Part shown: positions 43,637-51,147 of the stretch, piece by piece
Position numbering within the stretch: position 1 is the stretch's first letter
Layout of the letters: each line of letters starts with the position of its first letter
Source: Virgibacillus aidingensis
GTDB taxonomy: Bacteria; Bacillota; Bacilli; Bacillales; Amphibacillaceae
DNA: 64,000 nt
Assembly: GCF_010994035.1 (NCBI RefSeq)
Contig: NZ_WIXN01000001.1
Coordinates: 62,001-126,000 of the forward strand
Reading direction: 5' to 3'
The notes under the pieces: model-generated
The model's database searches: none
The model's input: the letters and a program-made list of their open reading frames with translations, nothing else
Told to the model about the DNA's origin: nothing
Program-made: the position numbers and the translations under genes

Positions 43637-44419
43637 ATGGACATTGTTAATTATAATAGAATTGCATGGGATAAAAAAGTTGATGAACAAGTAACCTATA
43701 CAAAGTCAGTTTCTAAAGAAGTTATTGAAAAAGCTAAATCAGGAGATTGGAAGATTACCGTAACGGCTGGAAAACCAGTACCGGAAAGTTGGTTTCCAAC
43801 CTCGTTGGAAGGGCTGAGAATCTTATGTTTGGCTTCCGGCGGAGGACAGCAAGGACCGGTATTAGCTGCAGCAGGAGCTGAGGTTACCGTTACTGATATT
43901 TCCAAAAAACAATTGGAACAGGATGAATTTGTCGCTAAGCGGGATGAGTTGGATTTAAAAACGATACAATGCGATATGGCTGATCTGTCCCGCTTTGCAG
44001 ATGAAGCATTTGATATGGTCGTAAATCCTGTTTCCAATCTATTTGTACAAGATGTTCGCCCTGTATGGAAGGAAATATACCGCGTTTTAAAATATAAAGG
44101 TGTGCTTATTTCCGGTTTTGTAAATCCGCTTCTATTTATATTTGATGATGAAGAAGACAGGAAGGGAAATTTGCTTGTTAAAAATTCTATTCCCAGCTCA
44201 TCCATTGATCATCTTACAGAAGAGGGGATAGCAGAATATATTAAATCCAATCAAACCATTGAATTTGGACATACGTTAGAAGATCAGATTCAAGGAAAGT
44301 TTGACACGGGATTTATGATGCATGGATTTTTTGAAGATGATTTTGGCGGAAGCAGGCCATTAGATAAATATATAAAAAGTTTAATTGCTGCAAGAGCTGT
44401 CAAAATAAATATTGATTAA
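43637..44419 (+). CDS. Class I SAM-dependent methyltransferase
   Basis: A 260-residue enzyme. Motif I is LRILCLASGGGQQGPVLAAA, followed by acidic VTVTDIS at strand 2, IQCDMADLSRF and VVNPVSNLFVQD. The N-terminal MDIVNYNRIAWDKKVDEQ is shared by a Bacillus group of small-molecule methyltransferases. GGGGGG precedes ATG 43637. Probably co-transcribed with the acetyltransferase. The substrate cannot be read from sequence. A long hairpin follows. Confidence 0.88.
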   Translation: MDIVNYNRIAWDKKVDEQVTYTKSVSKEVIEKAKSGDWKITVTAGKPVPESWFPTSLEGLRILCLASGGGQQGPVLAAAGAEVTVTDISKKQLEQDEFVAKRDELDLKTIQCDMADLSRFADEAFDMVVNPVSNLFVQDVRPVWKEIYRVLKYKGVLISGFVNPLLFIFDDEEDRKGNLLVKNSIPSSSIDHLTEEGIAEYIKSNQTIEFGHTLEDQIQGKFDTGFMMHGFFEDDFGGSRPLDKYIKSLIAARAVKINID

Positions 44420-44447
44420 AAATGCAGGGGAAGTCATTGTTAGGAAG

Positions 44448-44482
44448 AGGACATAGCATAATTCGTATGTTATGTCCTTTCA
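44448..44482 (+). terminator. Terminator after the methyltransferase gene
   Basis: 13-bp stem AGGACATAGCATA / TATGTTATGTCCT (one G-U pair) with an ATTCG loop, then TTCATTT. The T run is short, so termination may be partial. Confidence 0.6.
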
Positions 44483-44506
44483 TTTATGTCTGTTATATCA
44501 TGTAAT

Positions 44507-44524
44507 GGTGGACACGAGGTACCC
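44507..44524 (-). repeat. GGGACA-type short dispersed repeat, copy 3 (inverted)
   Basis: Plus strand GTGGACACGAGGTACCCC; its reverse complement shares GGTACCTCGT with 37817-37843. Confidence 0.5.
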
Positions 44525-44546
44525 CTCTAAATATATTTATTGTATG

Positions 44547-44897
44547 TCATGAGGATAATTTCCACGCAGGTATAAGAGAATGGAAATGAAAGAAGTAACT
44601 CATTATAACGTGAATGGCTGTGTACAGAGCCAGTACAGTAATATAAGTAAAGAACCAAATAATTATTGACGCATTTAAAAATAAATAAAGCAAAAACATC
44701 CCGACCGGAAATGGAATTAACACAATTAACCTAATGGGTGCACCCAATCCTTCAGCTGTGGCACCAAACGAAACCACGGTGGCACCAATGATAAGAGCCT
44801 GCCCAAATGCAATGCCGTGTCCAATGAATAAGCTGCCAAAAAAATAAGCAGAAGAAGTAAGAACAATAGATAAAACAAACCCAAGAAAATAATTCAT
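44547..44897 (-). CDS. Small four-helix membrane protein of unknown function
   Basis: A 116-residue protein with four hydrophobic segments (FLGFVLSIVLTSSAYFF; ALIIGATVVSFGA; LIVLIPFPVGMFLLYLF; ITVLALYTAIHVIMSYFF) and short polar loops. The ATG at 44897 has AGGGATAGG upstream. It lies 45 bp after the TetR gene on the same strand, so may be co-expressed with it, but nothing in the sequence reveals a role. Confidence 0.65.
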   Translation of the reverse strand: MNYFLGFVLSIVLTSSAYFFGSLFIGHGIAFGQALIIGATVVSFGATAEGLGAPIRLIVLIPFPVGMFLLYLFLNASIIIWFFTYITVLALYTAIHVIMSYFFHFHSLIPAWKLSS

Positions 44898-44942
44898 TTT
44901 CCTATCCCTTTCCAATAAGCAATTACATCTGTTATTTTAAAA

Positions 44943-45530
44943 TTAGTCTCTGCTTCTCCCTGCAATTCCGTAAAAGAACAATTTCGTCAAATCCTCTGTT
45001 AATGGAAGAATAGACTGAGCAGCTCCCCCTTGCTGCATATATTCCGTAAACATCTGAATAAATACTAAAATAGCTTCGTTTGAAATTTTCGGGTCAATAT
45101 AACCTTTTTCTCTGCCTTCATTAAAAAACTCAATGAGTCTGGGAAAAGCTTTTTCCTGATAAAATTTTTCAATATAGCTGTTGCTGTTCGTATATTCCTT
45201 CATAAAATAAGTGAAAAAGTCTTCATTTATTTTACCTGCTACATCCCCTTTTTCAAATGTAATCTGTTTTATTTTTTCAGGGAAAGGAATATCGCTATCC
45301 AATAATTCCTCATATTCCTCCCATATTTTGTCTACATAATAGATAATGACTTCCTGAATTAATTTGTCTTTACTCCCAAAATAATTATAAATGGTGACCT
45401 GGGAAACCTGAGCTTCTTTGGCCACTTCAGCAACGGAAACTTTCTGTATACCGTACTTCAAAAACAAATCAAGGGAAGCTTCCAAAATGTTATTTTTCTT
45501 TAACTCTTTACGACGTTCGAAGCCATTCAT
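44943..45530 (-). CDS. TetR/AcrR-family transcriptional regulator
   Basis: A 195-residue repressor. Residues about 8-55 are the TetR helix-turn-helix (ILEASLDLFLKYGIQKVSVA, then QVSQVTIYNYFGSKDKL). The remainder is an all-helical ligand-binding domain with several acidic and aromatic residues. It is divergent from an ABC exporter (45678-48190), and a large inverted repeat lies between them, so it very probably represses that exporter, and itself, until an exported drug binds. The ATG at 45530 has TGAGGTGAG upstream. Confidence 0.9.
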   Translation of the reverse strand: MNGFERRKELKKNNILEASLDLFLKYGIQKVSVAEVAKEAQVSQVTIYNYFGSKDKLIQEVIIYYVDKIWEEYEELLDSDIPFPEKIKQITFEKGDVAGKINEDFFTYFMKEYTNSNSYIEKFYQEKAFPRLIEFFNEGREKGYIDPKISNEAILVFIQMFTEYMQQGGAAQSILPLTEDLTKLFFYGIAGRSRD

Positions 45531-45584
45531 TTCTTACTCACCTCATTATAAGTGTAATAAAAGTTTTGTAATAAAACAATATAA

Positions 45585-45635
45585 ATAGTTCATAAGCTAT
45601 TGATAAATAACTTATTCTCATATATTATGAACTAT
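45585..45635 (+). promoter_or_regulatory. Operator and promoter between tetR and the ABC exporter
   Basis: Identical inverted 11-bp arms ATAGTTCATAA (45585-45595) and TTATGAACTAT (45625-45635). The second arm overlaps the -10 box of TTGATA (45600) - 17 nt - TATTAT (45623). A TetR dimer pair bound here would close the exporter promoter. Confidence 0.75.
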
Positions 45636-45677
45636 ATAGGTTAAAATATTTCATAATTATTTAAAGGAGGTTACGAA

Positions 45678-46586
45678 ATGAGCATTTTAAAAACGGAGGG
45701 GTTAACAAAAAAGTTTGGCAAGTTTACTGCCTTGGATGGCATTAATATTGAGGTTAAGCCAGGCGAAGTCTATGGTTTTATCGGCCCTAACGGCGCAGGG
45801 AAGTCAACTACTATCCGAATTCTGCTTGGCATTTTAAAAGCAACGGATGGGCGTGCTGAAATATTTGGAGAAGATGTGTGGAAACAGGCTGTGGAGCTCC
45901 ACAAGCGTATTGCTTATGTGCCGGGGGATGTTAATTTATGGCCCAATCTGACAGGCGGAGAGGTAATTGATTTATTTACAAAGTTACGCGGCGGTAATAA
46001 TAAAAATAAACGGGAAGAATTAATTGAAAAATTTAAGCTGGATCCGACCAAGAAATGCAGGACCTATTCAAAAGGGAACAGGCAGAAGGTTGCACTTGTT
46101 TCCGCATTTTCTTCAGATGCTGATCTTTATATACTGGATGAACCAACTTCCGGGCTTGATCCGCTGATGGAGCAGGTTTTTCAGGAAATGGTTAAGGATG
46201 TTAAAAAGGAAGGAAAAAGTGTACTCCTTTCCAGTCATATTTTGTCCGAAGTGGAAAAACTGTGCGACAGTGTCGGTATTATCCGGGAGGGAAAAATAAT
46301 CGAATCCGGATCATTGGAAGCAATGCGTCACCTGACACGTACCCATATACTGGTGAAGACAAAAAATTCTATTCCATCATTGGAAAACTATCAGGGAGTG
46401 CACGAAGTAGAAAGGACAGAGCAGGGAATCTCCATGCAGGTGGATACCGAAGAAATGGATGCCGTAATGAAGCATATTAGCGAATCCGGCATCTTAAAGC
46501 TGGAGAGTGCTCCGCCGACGCTGGAGGATTTATTTATGCGGCATTATGAACATAAAGCAGAAACAGGAGCAGGAGGTGAATCCTGA
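45678..46586 (+). CDS. ABC exporter ATP-binding protein (TetR-controlled)
   Basis: A 302-residue ATPase of the antibiotic-exporter type: Walker [12 protein letters not shown], signature YSKGNRQKVALV, Walker B YILDEPTSGLDP, H-loop SSHILSE and an approximately 80-residue C-terminal domain ending LEDLFMRHYEH. The signature reads SKGNRQK, as in the tetronasin/polyketide exporter group. AAAGGAGG precedes the ATG. The permease gene overlaps its stop (TGATG). Confidence 0.9.
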   Translation: MSILKTEGLTKKFGKFTALDGINIEVKPGEVYGFIGPNGAGKSTTIRILLGILKATDGRAEIFGEDVWKQAVELHKRIAYVPGDVNLWPNLTGGEVIDLFTKLRGGNNKNKREELIEKFKLDPTKKCRTYSKGNRQKVALVSAFSSDADLYILDEPTSGLDPLMEQVFQEMVKDVKKEGKSVLLSSHILSEVEKLCDSVGIIREGKIIESGSLEAMRHLTRTHILVKTKNSIPSLENYQGVHEVERTEQGISMQVDTEEMDAVMKHISESGILKLESAPPTLEDLFMRHYEHKAETGAGGES

Positions 46587-48190
46587 TGAGTTTGCTCTCC
46601 ACTTCCAGAAATACGCTGCAACTGACAAGGCTGATTATGAGAAGGGATCGTATTCGCATCCCTTTATGGCTTATTGGAATTACTTTTTTTACTTTAATTG
46701 TTCCTGTTGCTTATGAAGAAATGTATGGCTCTGACCAGGAGAGGCAGGGAATGGCTGAGACGATGGGAAATCCGGCAATGACTGCAATGGTTGGACCGGG
46801 GAATCTGGAAAACTACACGGTTGGTGCGATGACTTCACACCAGATGCTGCTCTTGACAGCAGTAGTTGTCGGGTTGATGAATATTCTTCTGGTAAACCGT
46901 CATACAAGAGTGGATGAAGAAGAAGGGAGGATTGAGTTAATTCGTTCTTTGCCAGTGGGCCGGATGGCCAATGTAAATGCAACAATGCTCATATTGGCAA
47001 TAACAAATATACTGCTGGCACTTATTAACGGATTTGGTTTATATGCACTGGGGATAGAAAGCATGAACCTGGAAGGCTCCTTATTATACGGTGCTGCACT
47101 GGGAGGTGCCGGAATAGTATTTGCCGGTATTACAGCTGTATTTGCCCAGCTTTCTGAAAGCTCCCGCGGGGCGGCAGGCTATTCTATTGCAGTTCTTCTT
47201 ATTGCTTATCTAATTCGGGCAGTTGGTGATGTAAGTAATGAAACATTATCGATGATCTCCCCATTGGGATGGGTCTCAAAAACGGAAGCTTACTGGAATA
47301 ATAATTGGTGGCCGGTTTTACTCATGCTTGGTGTGTCTGTCATTATATTTATATTTGCCGGTTATTTAAATTCCATTCGTGATCTGGGAGCTGGGTTTTT
47401 TCCGGCAAGACTGGGCAGAACAAATGCCTCAGCTTTTTTGCAAAGCCCGTTAGGCCATGCATTGAGATTACAGAGAGGAGGCATCATCGCCTGGGCAATA
47501 GCGATGCTGGTTCTGGGTCTTTCCTATGGATCTGTGATGGGGGATCTGGAAGTTTTCTTCTCGGATAACGACATGATTGCAGAAATACTCGTGCAGGAGG
47601 AAGGCTTTACGCTGACAGAACAATTTATCCCTATGCTGATGATGGTGATGGGCATTCTTGGTGCAGTGCCTCCTGTTATGGCAATGCTTAAGATTTACGG
47701 AGAGGAAAAAAAGAACCGGCTGGAACAAATACTGGCTTCTTCCGTCTCACGTACAAAATTGCTGGCAAGTTACTTTCTGATAGCAGTCGTAAATGGATTT
47801 ATTATGGTTTCGCTGTCGGCAATTGGGTTATGGGCTGCAGGTACAGCAGTTATGGATGAACCGTTTTACTTTGATAAGGTATATGGTGCGGGAATCGTAT
47901 ATTATCCTGCCACACTTGTGCTAATTGGGTTAGCTGTATTATTAATTGGGTATCTGCCAAAGTTTTCAAGTTTTGTTTGGCTCTATCTCTTTTACTCTTT
48001 TATCGTTTTATATCTTGGGGGAATGCTGGATTTGCCGGAATGGCTGGGAAGGATGTCGCCATACGGTTACATTCCACAACTGCCGGTGGAAGACATGGAA
48101 TGGATGCCGATTGTGATTCTATCCATCATTGCTGCGGTATTAATTATTGCAGGGTTTATTGGTTACAACAGACGTGATATGGAAGGATAA
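46586..48190 (+). CDS. ABC exporter permease, 12-helix (tetronasin-type)
   Basis: A 534-residue membrane protein with about twelve helices in two related halves. The first half has VNRHTRVDEEEGRIELIRSLPVGR; the second has EEKKNRLEQILASSVSRTKLL. These paired coupling motifs are typical of large permeases exporting ionophores and polyketides. It forms the transporter with the 45678 ATPase. Its ATG overlaps the ATPase stop. The drug is unknown. Confidence 0.88.
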   Translation: MSLLSTSRNTLQLTRLIMRRDRIRIPLWLIGITFFTLIVPVAYEEMYGSDQERQGMAETMGNPAMTAMVGPGNLENYTVGAMTSHQMLLLTAVVVGLMNILLVNRHTRVDEEEGRIELIRSLPVGRMANVNATMLILAITNILLALINGFGLYALGIESMNLEGSLLYGAALGGAGIVFAGITAVFAQLSESSRGAAGYSIAVLLIAYLIRAVGDVSNETLSMISPLGWVSKTEAYWNNNWWPVLLMLGVSVIIFIFAGYLNSIRDLGAGFFPARLGRTNASAFLQSPLGHALRLQRGGIIAWAIAMLVLGLSYGSVMGDLEVFFSDNDMIAEILVQEEGFTLTEQFIPMLMMVMGILGAVPPVMAMLKIYGEEKKNRLEQILASSVSRTKLLASYFLIAVVNGFIMVSLSAIGLWAAGTAVMDEPFYFDKVYGAGIVYYPATLVLIGLAVLLIGYLPKFSSFVWLYLFYSFIVLYLGGMLDLPEWLGRMSPYGYIPQLPVEDMEWMPIVILSIIAAVLIIAGFIGYNRRDMEG

Positions 48191-48192
48191 AT

Positions 48193-48230
48193 TGAAAAAA
48201 AGGACTGACTCCCATTTTCAGGAGCAGTCC
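48193..48230 (-). terminator. Terminator of the serpin gene
   Basis: On the minus strand: GGACTGCTCC, loop, GGGAGTCAGTCC (one bulge) then TTTTTTTCAA. It also lies at the end of the ABC exporter operon, which converges on it. Confidence 0.75.
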
Positions 48231-48238
48231 CGCTGGAT

Positions 48239-49483
48239 TTATGGGTCAGTGATTTGTCCCATAAATAAAATGGTTCCAGTTTCGTCATCCGTGATGGTAA
48301 AGAAGAATGGGCGATTCACTTCCATATGAAATGGTTCATCCACAGGAGCAGCAGTGGTTTCCATTTCTATCGATGTGGCAGCTGCAGCTTCTGTTCCTTC
48401 TTCATTTACTTCTATAAATGTTTTTTGCTTCACCTGATCAATCCAGAGTGGGTCATCTTCTTCTATCATAGTTGAAAAGTCAGCACCGCTGCGGCTGAAA
48501 GCAGATTCCATGCCGAGCTTTTTTAAAGTATCATTTAAAACCACTTCAAACTCCAGTTCGAATTTAGGTAATAAAATTGTTCCTTTTCTTTCCTGGAATT
48601 GGGATTGCCAGTCACGCCATGTTTCATTTGTAAGTTTTTGTTTCAATGCCTCCAGGCTTGAATTTTCTTTTGGCAGGAACACACGCATACTCATAAATTC
48701 CTCATCGCCATACGGAAGAACTGCAGCCTGGAAATCTTTATTTTCGAAGTACTCCAAATCAGCCTGCAGCATCATGAGCGGGGTATCTTTCGTTGTACCG
48801 TCATGTAAGTGGAATAGTCCATCCTCTGTCTGCTTGTTATCAAATTCATGTTTCCATTGCCCTTTAAAGTAAATCGCATTAATAAGGATAGCAACAAGAT
48901 CAGGGTTTAATGGTTCTTCCACCATATCCGTGATTTTCTCATTCGTTGTAGCTGCAACCCAATCATTAATTCTCCTTGCTGCATCGCCACTTTGAAAATT
49001 AATTTCTTCCTGTTGGGCTGCATAGTAATCACTCGTATTTTGTGCAAATTCCTGCTGAAAACGATATTGATCCTGCAGCCAAATGGAATTGGCGATATGC
49101 AGCTGCGTTTGAGCTGTTTCACGCTGAAGTGCGGAAAATAATGCAGCCTTTTCCTCGTTCCATGTTTCCAAGTCGATATTTTCAGCCTGCAGCACGGTTG
49201 CTATTTCCTCTTTTGTCTTTCCTTCTGCTCCGTTATAAATCATTGATAAGGCCATGGATAAACTTGTCGGGGAAATGAAGATGTTGGCATTTTCCTCTTC
49301 TTCTATTTCGTTAAACAAACGAAAGCCCAGTTCATTGTTGGCAGAGACCACCCCTTCAGAGTCTCCTTCATGTATATCGGCATTTACGGAGCTGCCGGGT
49401 TCTTCCTTTTCCTCCCCTCCTGCACAGCTTGCCAACAGGAAAGCCGTCAGCACGCTCAATACGGAAATAAATACGGTTTTCAT
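48239..49483 (-). CDS. Serpin-family protease inhibitor, lipoprotein
   Basis: A 414-residue serpin. The N-terminal signal ends in a lipobox (LLASC, Cys20), so it should be anchored outside the membrane. The serpin core is complete: NIFISPTSLSMALSMIYNGA, LINAIYFKGQWKHEF, and the C-terminal NRPFFFTITDDETGTILFMGQ. The reactive-centre hinge EEGTEAAAAT has the small residues needed for loop insertion, so it should be a true suicide inhibitor of serine proteases. Counting 17 from the hinge Glu puts the scissile bond near Thr-Ala (METT/AAPV), which suggests a subtilisin- or elastase-like target (inference). It could guard the cell from its own or foreign exoproteases. Confidence 0.92.
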   Translation of the reverse strand: MKTVFISVLSVLTAFLLASCAGGEEKEEPGSSVNADIHEGDSEGVVSANNELGFRLFNEIEEEENANIFISPTSLSMALSMIYNGAEGKTKEEIATVLQAENIDLETWNEEKAALFSALQRETAQTQLHIANSIWLQDQYRFQQEFAQNTSDYYAAQQEEINFQSGDAARRINDWVAATTNEKITDMVEEPLNPDLVAILINAIYFKGQWKHEFDNKQTEDGLFHLHDGTTKDTPLMMLQADLEYFENKDFQAAVLPYGDEEFMSMRVFLPKENSSLEALKQKLTNETWRDWQSQFQERKGTILLPKFELEFEVVLNDTLKKLGMESAFSRSGADFSTMIEEDDPLWIDQVKQKTFIEVNEEGTEAAAATSIEMETTAAPVDEPFHMEVNRPFFFTITDDETGTILFMGQITDP

Positions 49484-49783
49484 GAGTTATTCTCACCTTC
49501 CTTTATCAATTAGTCTGTCTTAACAAAGAAAATGTTACTGGTATTTTTGGAAAAGTTTTATTTGCTCGTCTTTAAAATAAATTGCTTCCGCATCAGAGGA
49601 AAAAATTTATACATTAAATGCTGCTTCTTATTCTAATTTCCGGTAGATTCTATGTTCACGCTGTAGTAAAATAATTTCGGTATCATCCAATGATTCACAT
49701 GACGCCCTAGTACCAGGTATTAACACATTATGATAAAATAATAACTAAAGAATGAATTTAATAGTTATGGGAGAGAGTAAAAC

Positions 49784-50380
49784 ATGTTTTACAATTTTGC
49801 AGGAAATGTTGTCAAAATTATTTTAAGCATATTTGGCAGAGTCAGAGAATATCAGACAGAAAATAAACCAGAATCAGGCTCCTATATTATTGCATGTACC
49901 CATACCGGATGGGTTGATATATTATGGCTGGGGGTGGCGATGCTTCCAAAACAAATTCATTATATGGCTAAAAAAGAGTTATTTAAAAATGCTTTTTTAA
50001 AAACGTTAATGAACGGATTGAATGCCTTCCCGGTAGACCGCGAAAACCCTGGGCCCAGCACGATTAAAATACCAAGAAAGCTGCTGAGAGAAGGGAAAAT
50101 GGTCGGGATTTTTCCAAGCGGTACAAGAACAGATGAAGAGGTTCCATTAAAAAGGGGAGCTGTTACCATTGCAGGGTATTCCAAAGCCCCAATTCTTCCT
50201 GTAGCTTATGTAGGACCAAATAATTTCAAAGATTTATTCACCCGTGTAAAGCCAAAGCTTATATACGGGGAACCTATTTATTTAAATGAAGAAGTAAAGA
50301 AAAAAGAAGCGATGGAAATCATGATGAAGGATTTGGATGAGGCGTTGAAGCGTTTGAAAGAGGAAGTGAAAAGCAAATAA
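49784..50380 (+). CDS. plsC: 1-acyl-glycerol-3-phosphate acyltransferase (PlsC-like)
   Basis: A 198-residue membrane-associated acyltransferase. The catalytic HX4D motif is HTGWVD (His40, Asp45); other blocks are NAFPVDRENPGPST, GIFPSGTRTDEE and a final APILPVAYVG. It transfers a fatty acyl group to lysophosphatidic acid in phospholipid synthesis. A GGGAGAGAG site precedes ATG 49784. Length is normal for the short Bacillus type. It is monocistronic; a GC-rich hairpin near 50397-50424 may terminate it. Confidence 0.9.
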   Translation: MFYNFAGNVVKIILSIFGRVREYQTENKPESGSYIIACTHTGWVDILWLGVAMLPKQIHYMAKKELFKNAFLKTLMNGLNAFPVDRENPGPSTIKIPRKLLREGKMVGIFPSGTRTDEEVPLKRGAVTIAGYSKAPILPVAYVGPNNFKDLFTRVKPKLIYGEPIYLNEEVKKKEAMEIMMKDLDEALKRLKEEVKSK

Positions 50381-50436
50381 ATTTATGAAGAATAGCAGAG
50401 GCGGGGGGCGGCTCCCCTGCTTTGCAATTTTATGAG

Positions 50437-51035
50437 TTAATAATCTAATACTTTATCAAGCTCAATAAATAAATCCTTGAATATGGACACCTTTACCCGG
50501 TCTTCACTGGAATACAGGTCAGGTCTTCCAAATCTCATATTTTCCTGAAGGGTGAATATACTTACCATTTTCTCCTGAGGTTCCACAATCCAATATTCTC
50601 TTAGCCCGGCCTGTTCATACTTGTTGAATTTTTCTAATTTGTCCTTTCTCCCTGCAGAAGGGGAAATGATTTCAATAATCATATCAGGGTTCCTTTACAG
50701 CCTGTATCATCCAGCAGGGAACTATCACAAATAATCGAAATGTCCGGTTCAACTACATTTTTGCTTTCCTGTTCCCGGTTATTTTCATCATCAAGATTTA
50801 AAACTACATGAAAAGGTGCAGGATAAACTTCACAATCTTTTCCGACTAAATAATTTGCAATTTGCCGGCTTAACTCAATTGATATTTTTTGATGAATTCT
50901 GGAAGGAGCAGCCTTCATATATAGTGAACCCTCTATAATTTCTGCCCTGACATCCTCCGGCCACGATAAATAATCTGCATAAGTATAAGACTGTTTTTCT
51001 TCAGGAAATGGCAATTTGATCACCTCATTGTTCAT
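50437..51035 (-). pseudogene. Uma2-family endonuclease gene split by a frameshift
   Basis: The first frame (51035-50679) encodes YTYADYLSWPEDVRAEIIEG up to EPDISIICDSSLLDDTGCKG and stops. The second (50682-50437) continues in another frame with MIIEIISPSAGRKDKLEKFN and REYWIVEPQEK. Together they are a normal Uma2/DUF820 PD-(D/E)XK protein of about 198 residues. The join fits loss of one C in GGAACCCTGAT (50682-50692). The acidic catalytic residues are split between the two frames. Stop and new ATG overlap (ATGA), so two peptides could still be made, but full function is unlikely. Confidence 0.8.
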
Positions 51036-51091
51036 GTTATTTTTATTATATCATCAGGTTGCCCCAAATCAATTACAGCAATTAAAGTACA

Positions 51092-51125
51092 ATATAAAAG
51101 GAACAGGTAAAACAAACCCTGTTCC
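51092..51125 (-). terminator. Terminator of the BCCT gene
   Basis: Minus strand: GGAACAGG, 10-nt loop, CCTGTTCC, then TTTTATATTG. Confidence 0.75.
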
Positions 51126-51147
51126 TCTTTCTTTTCCATATTCATAT

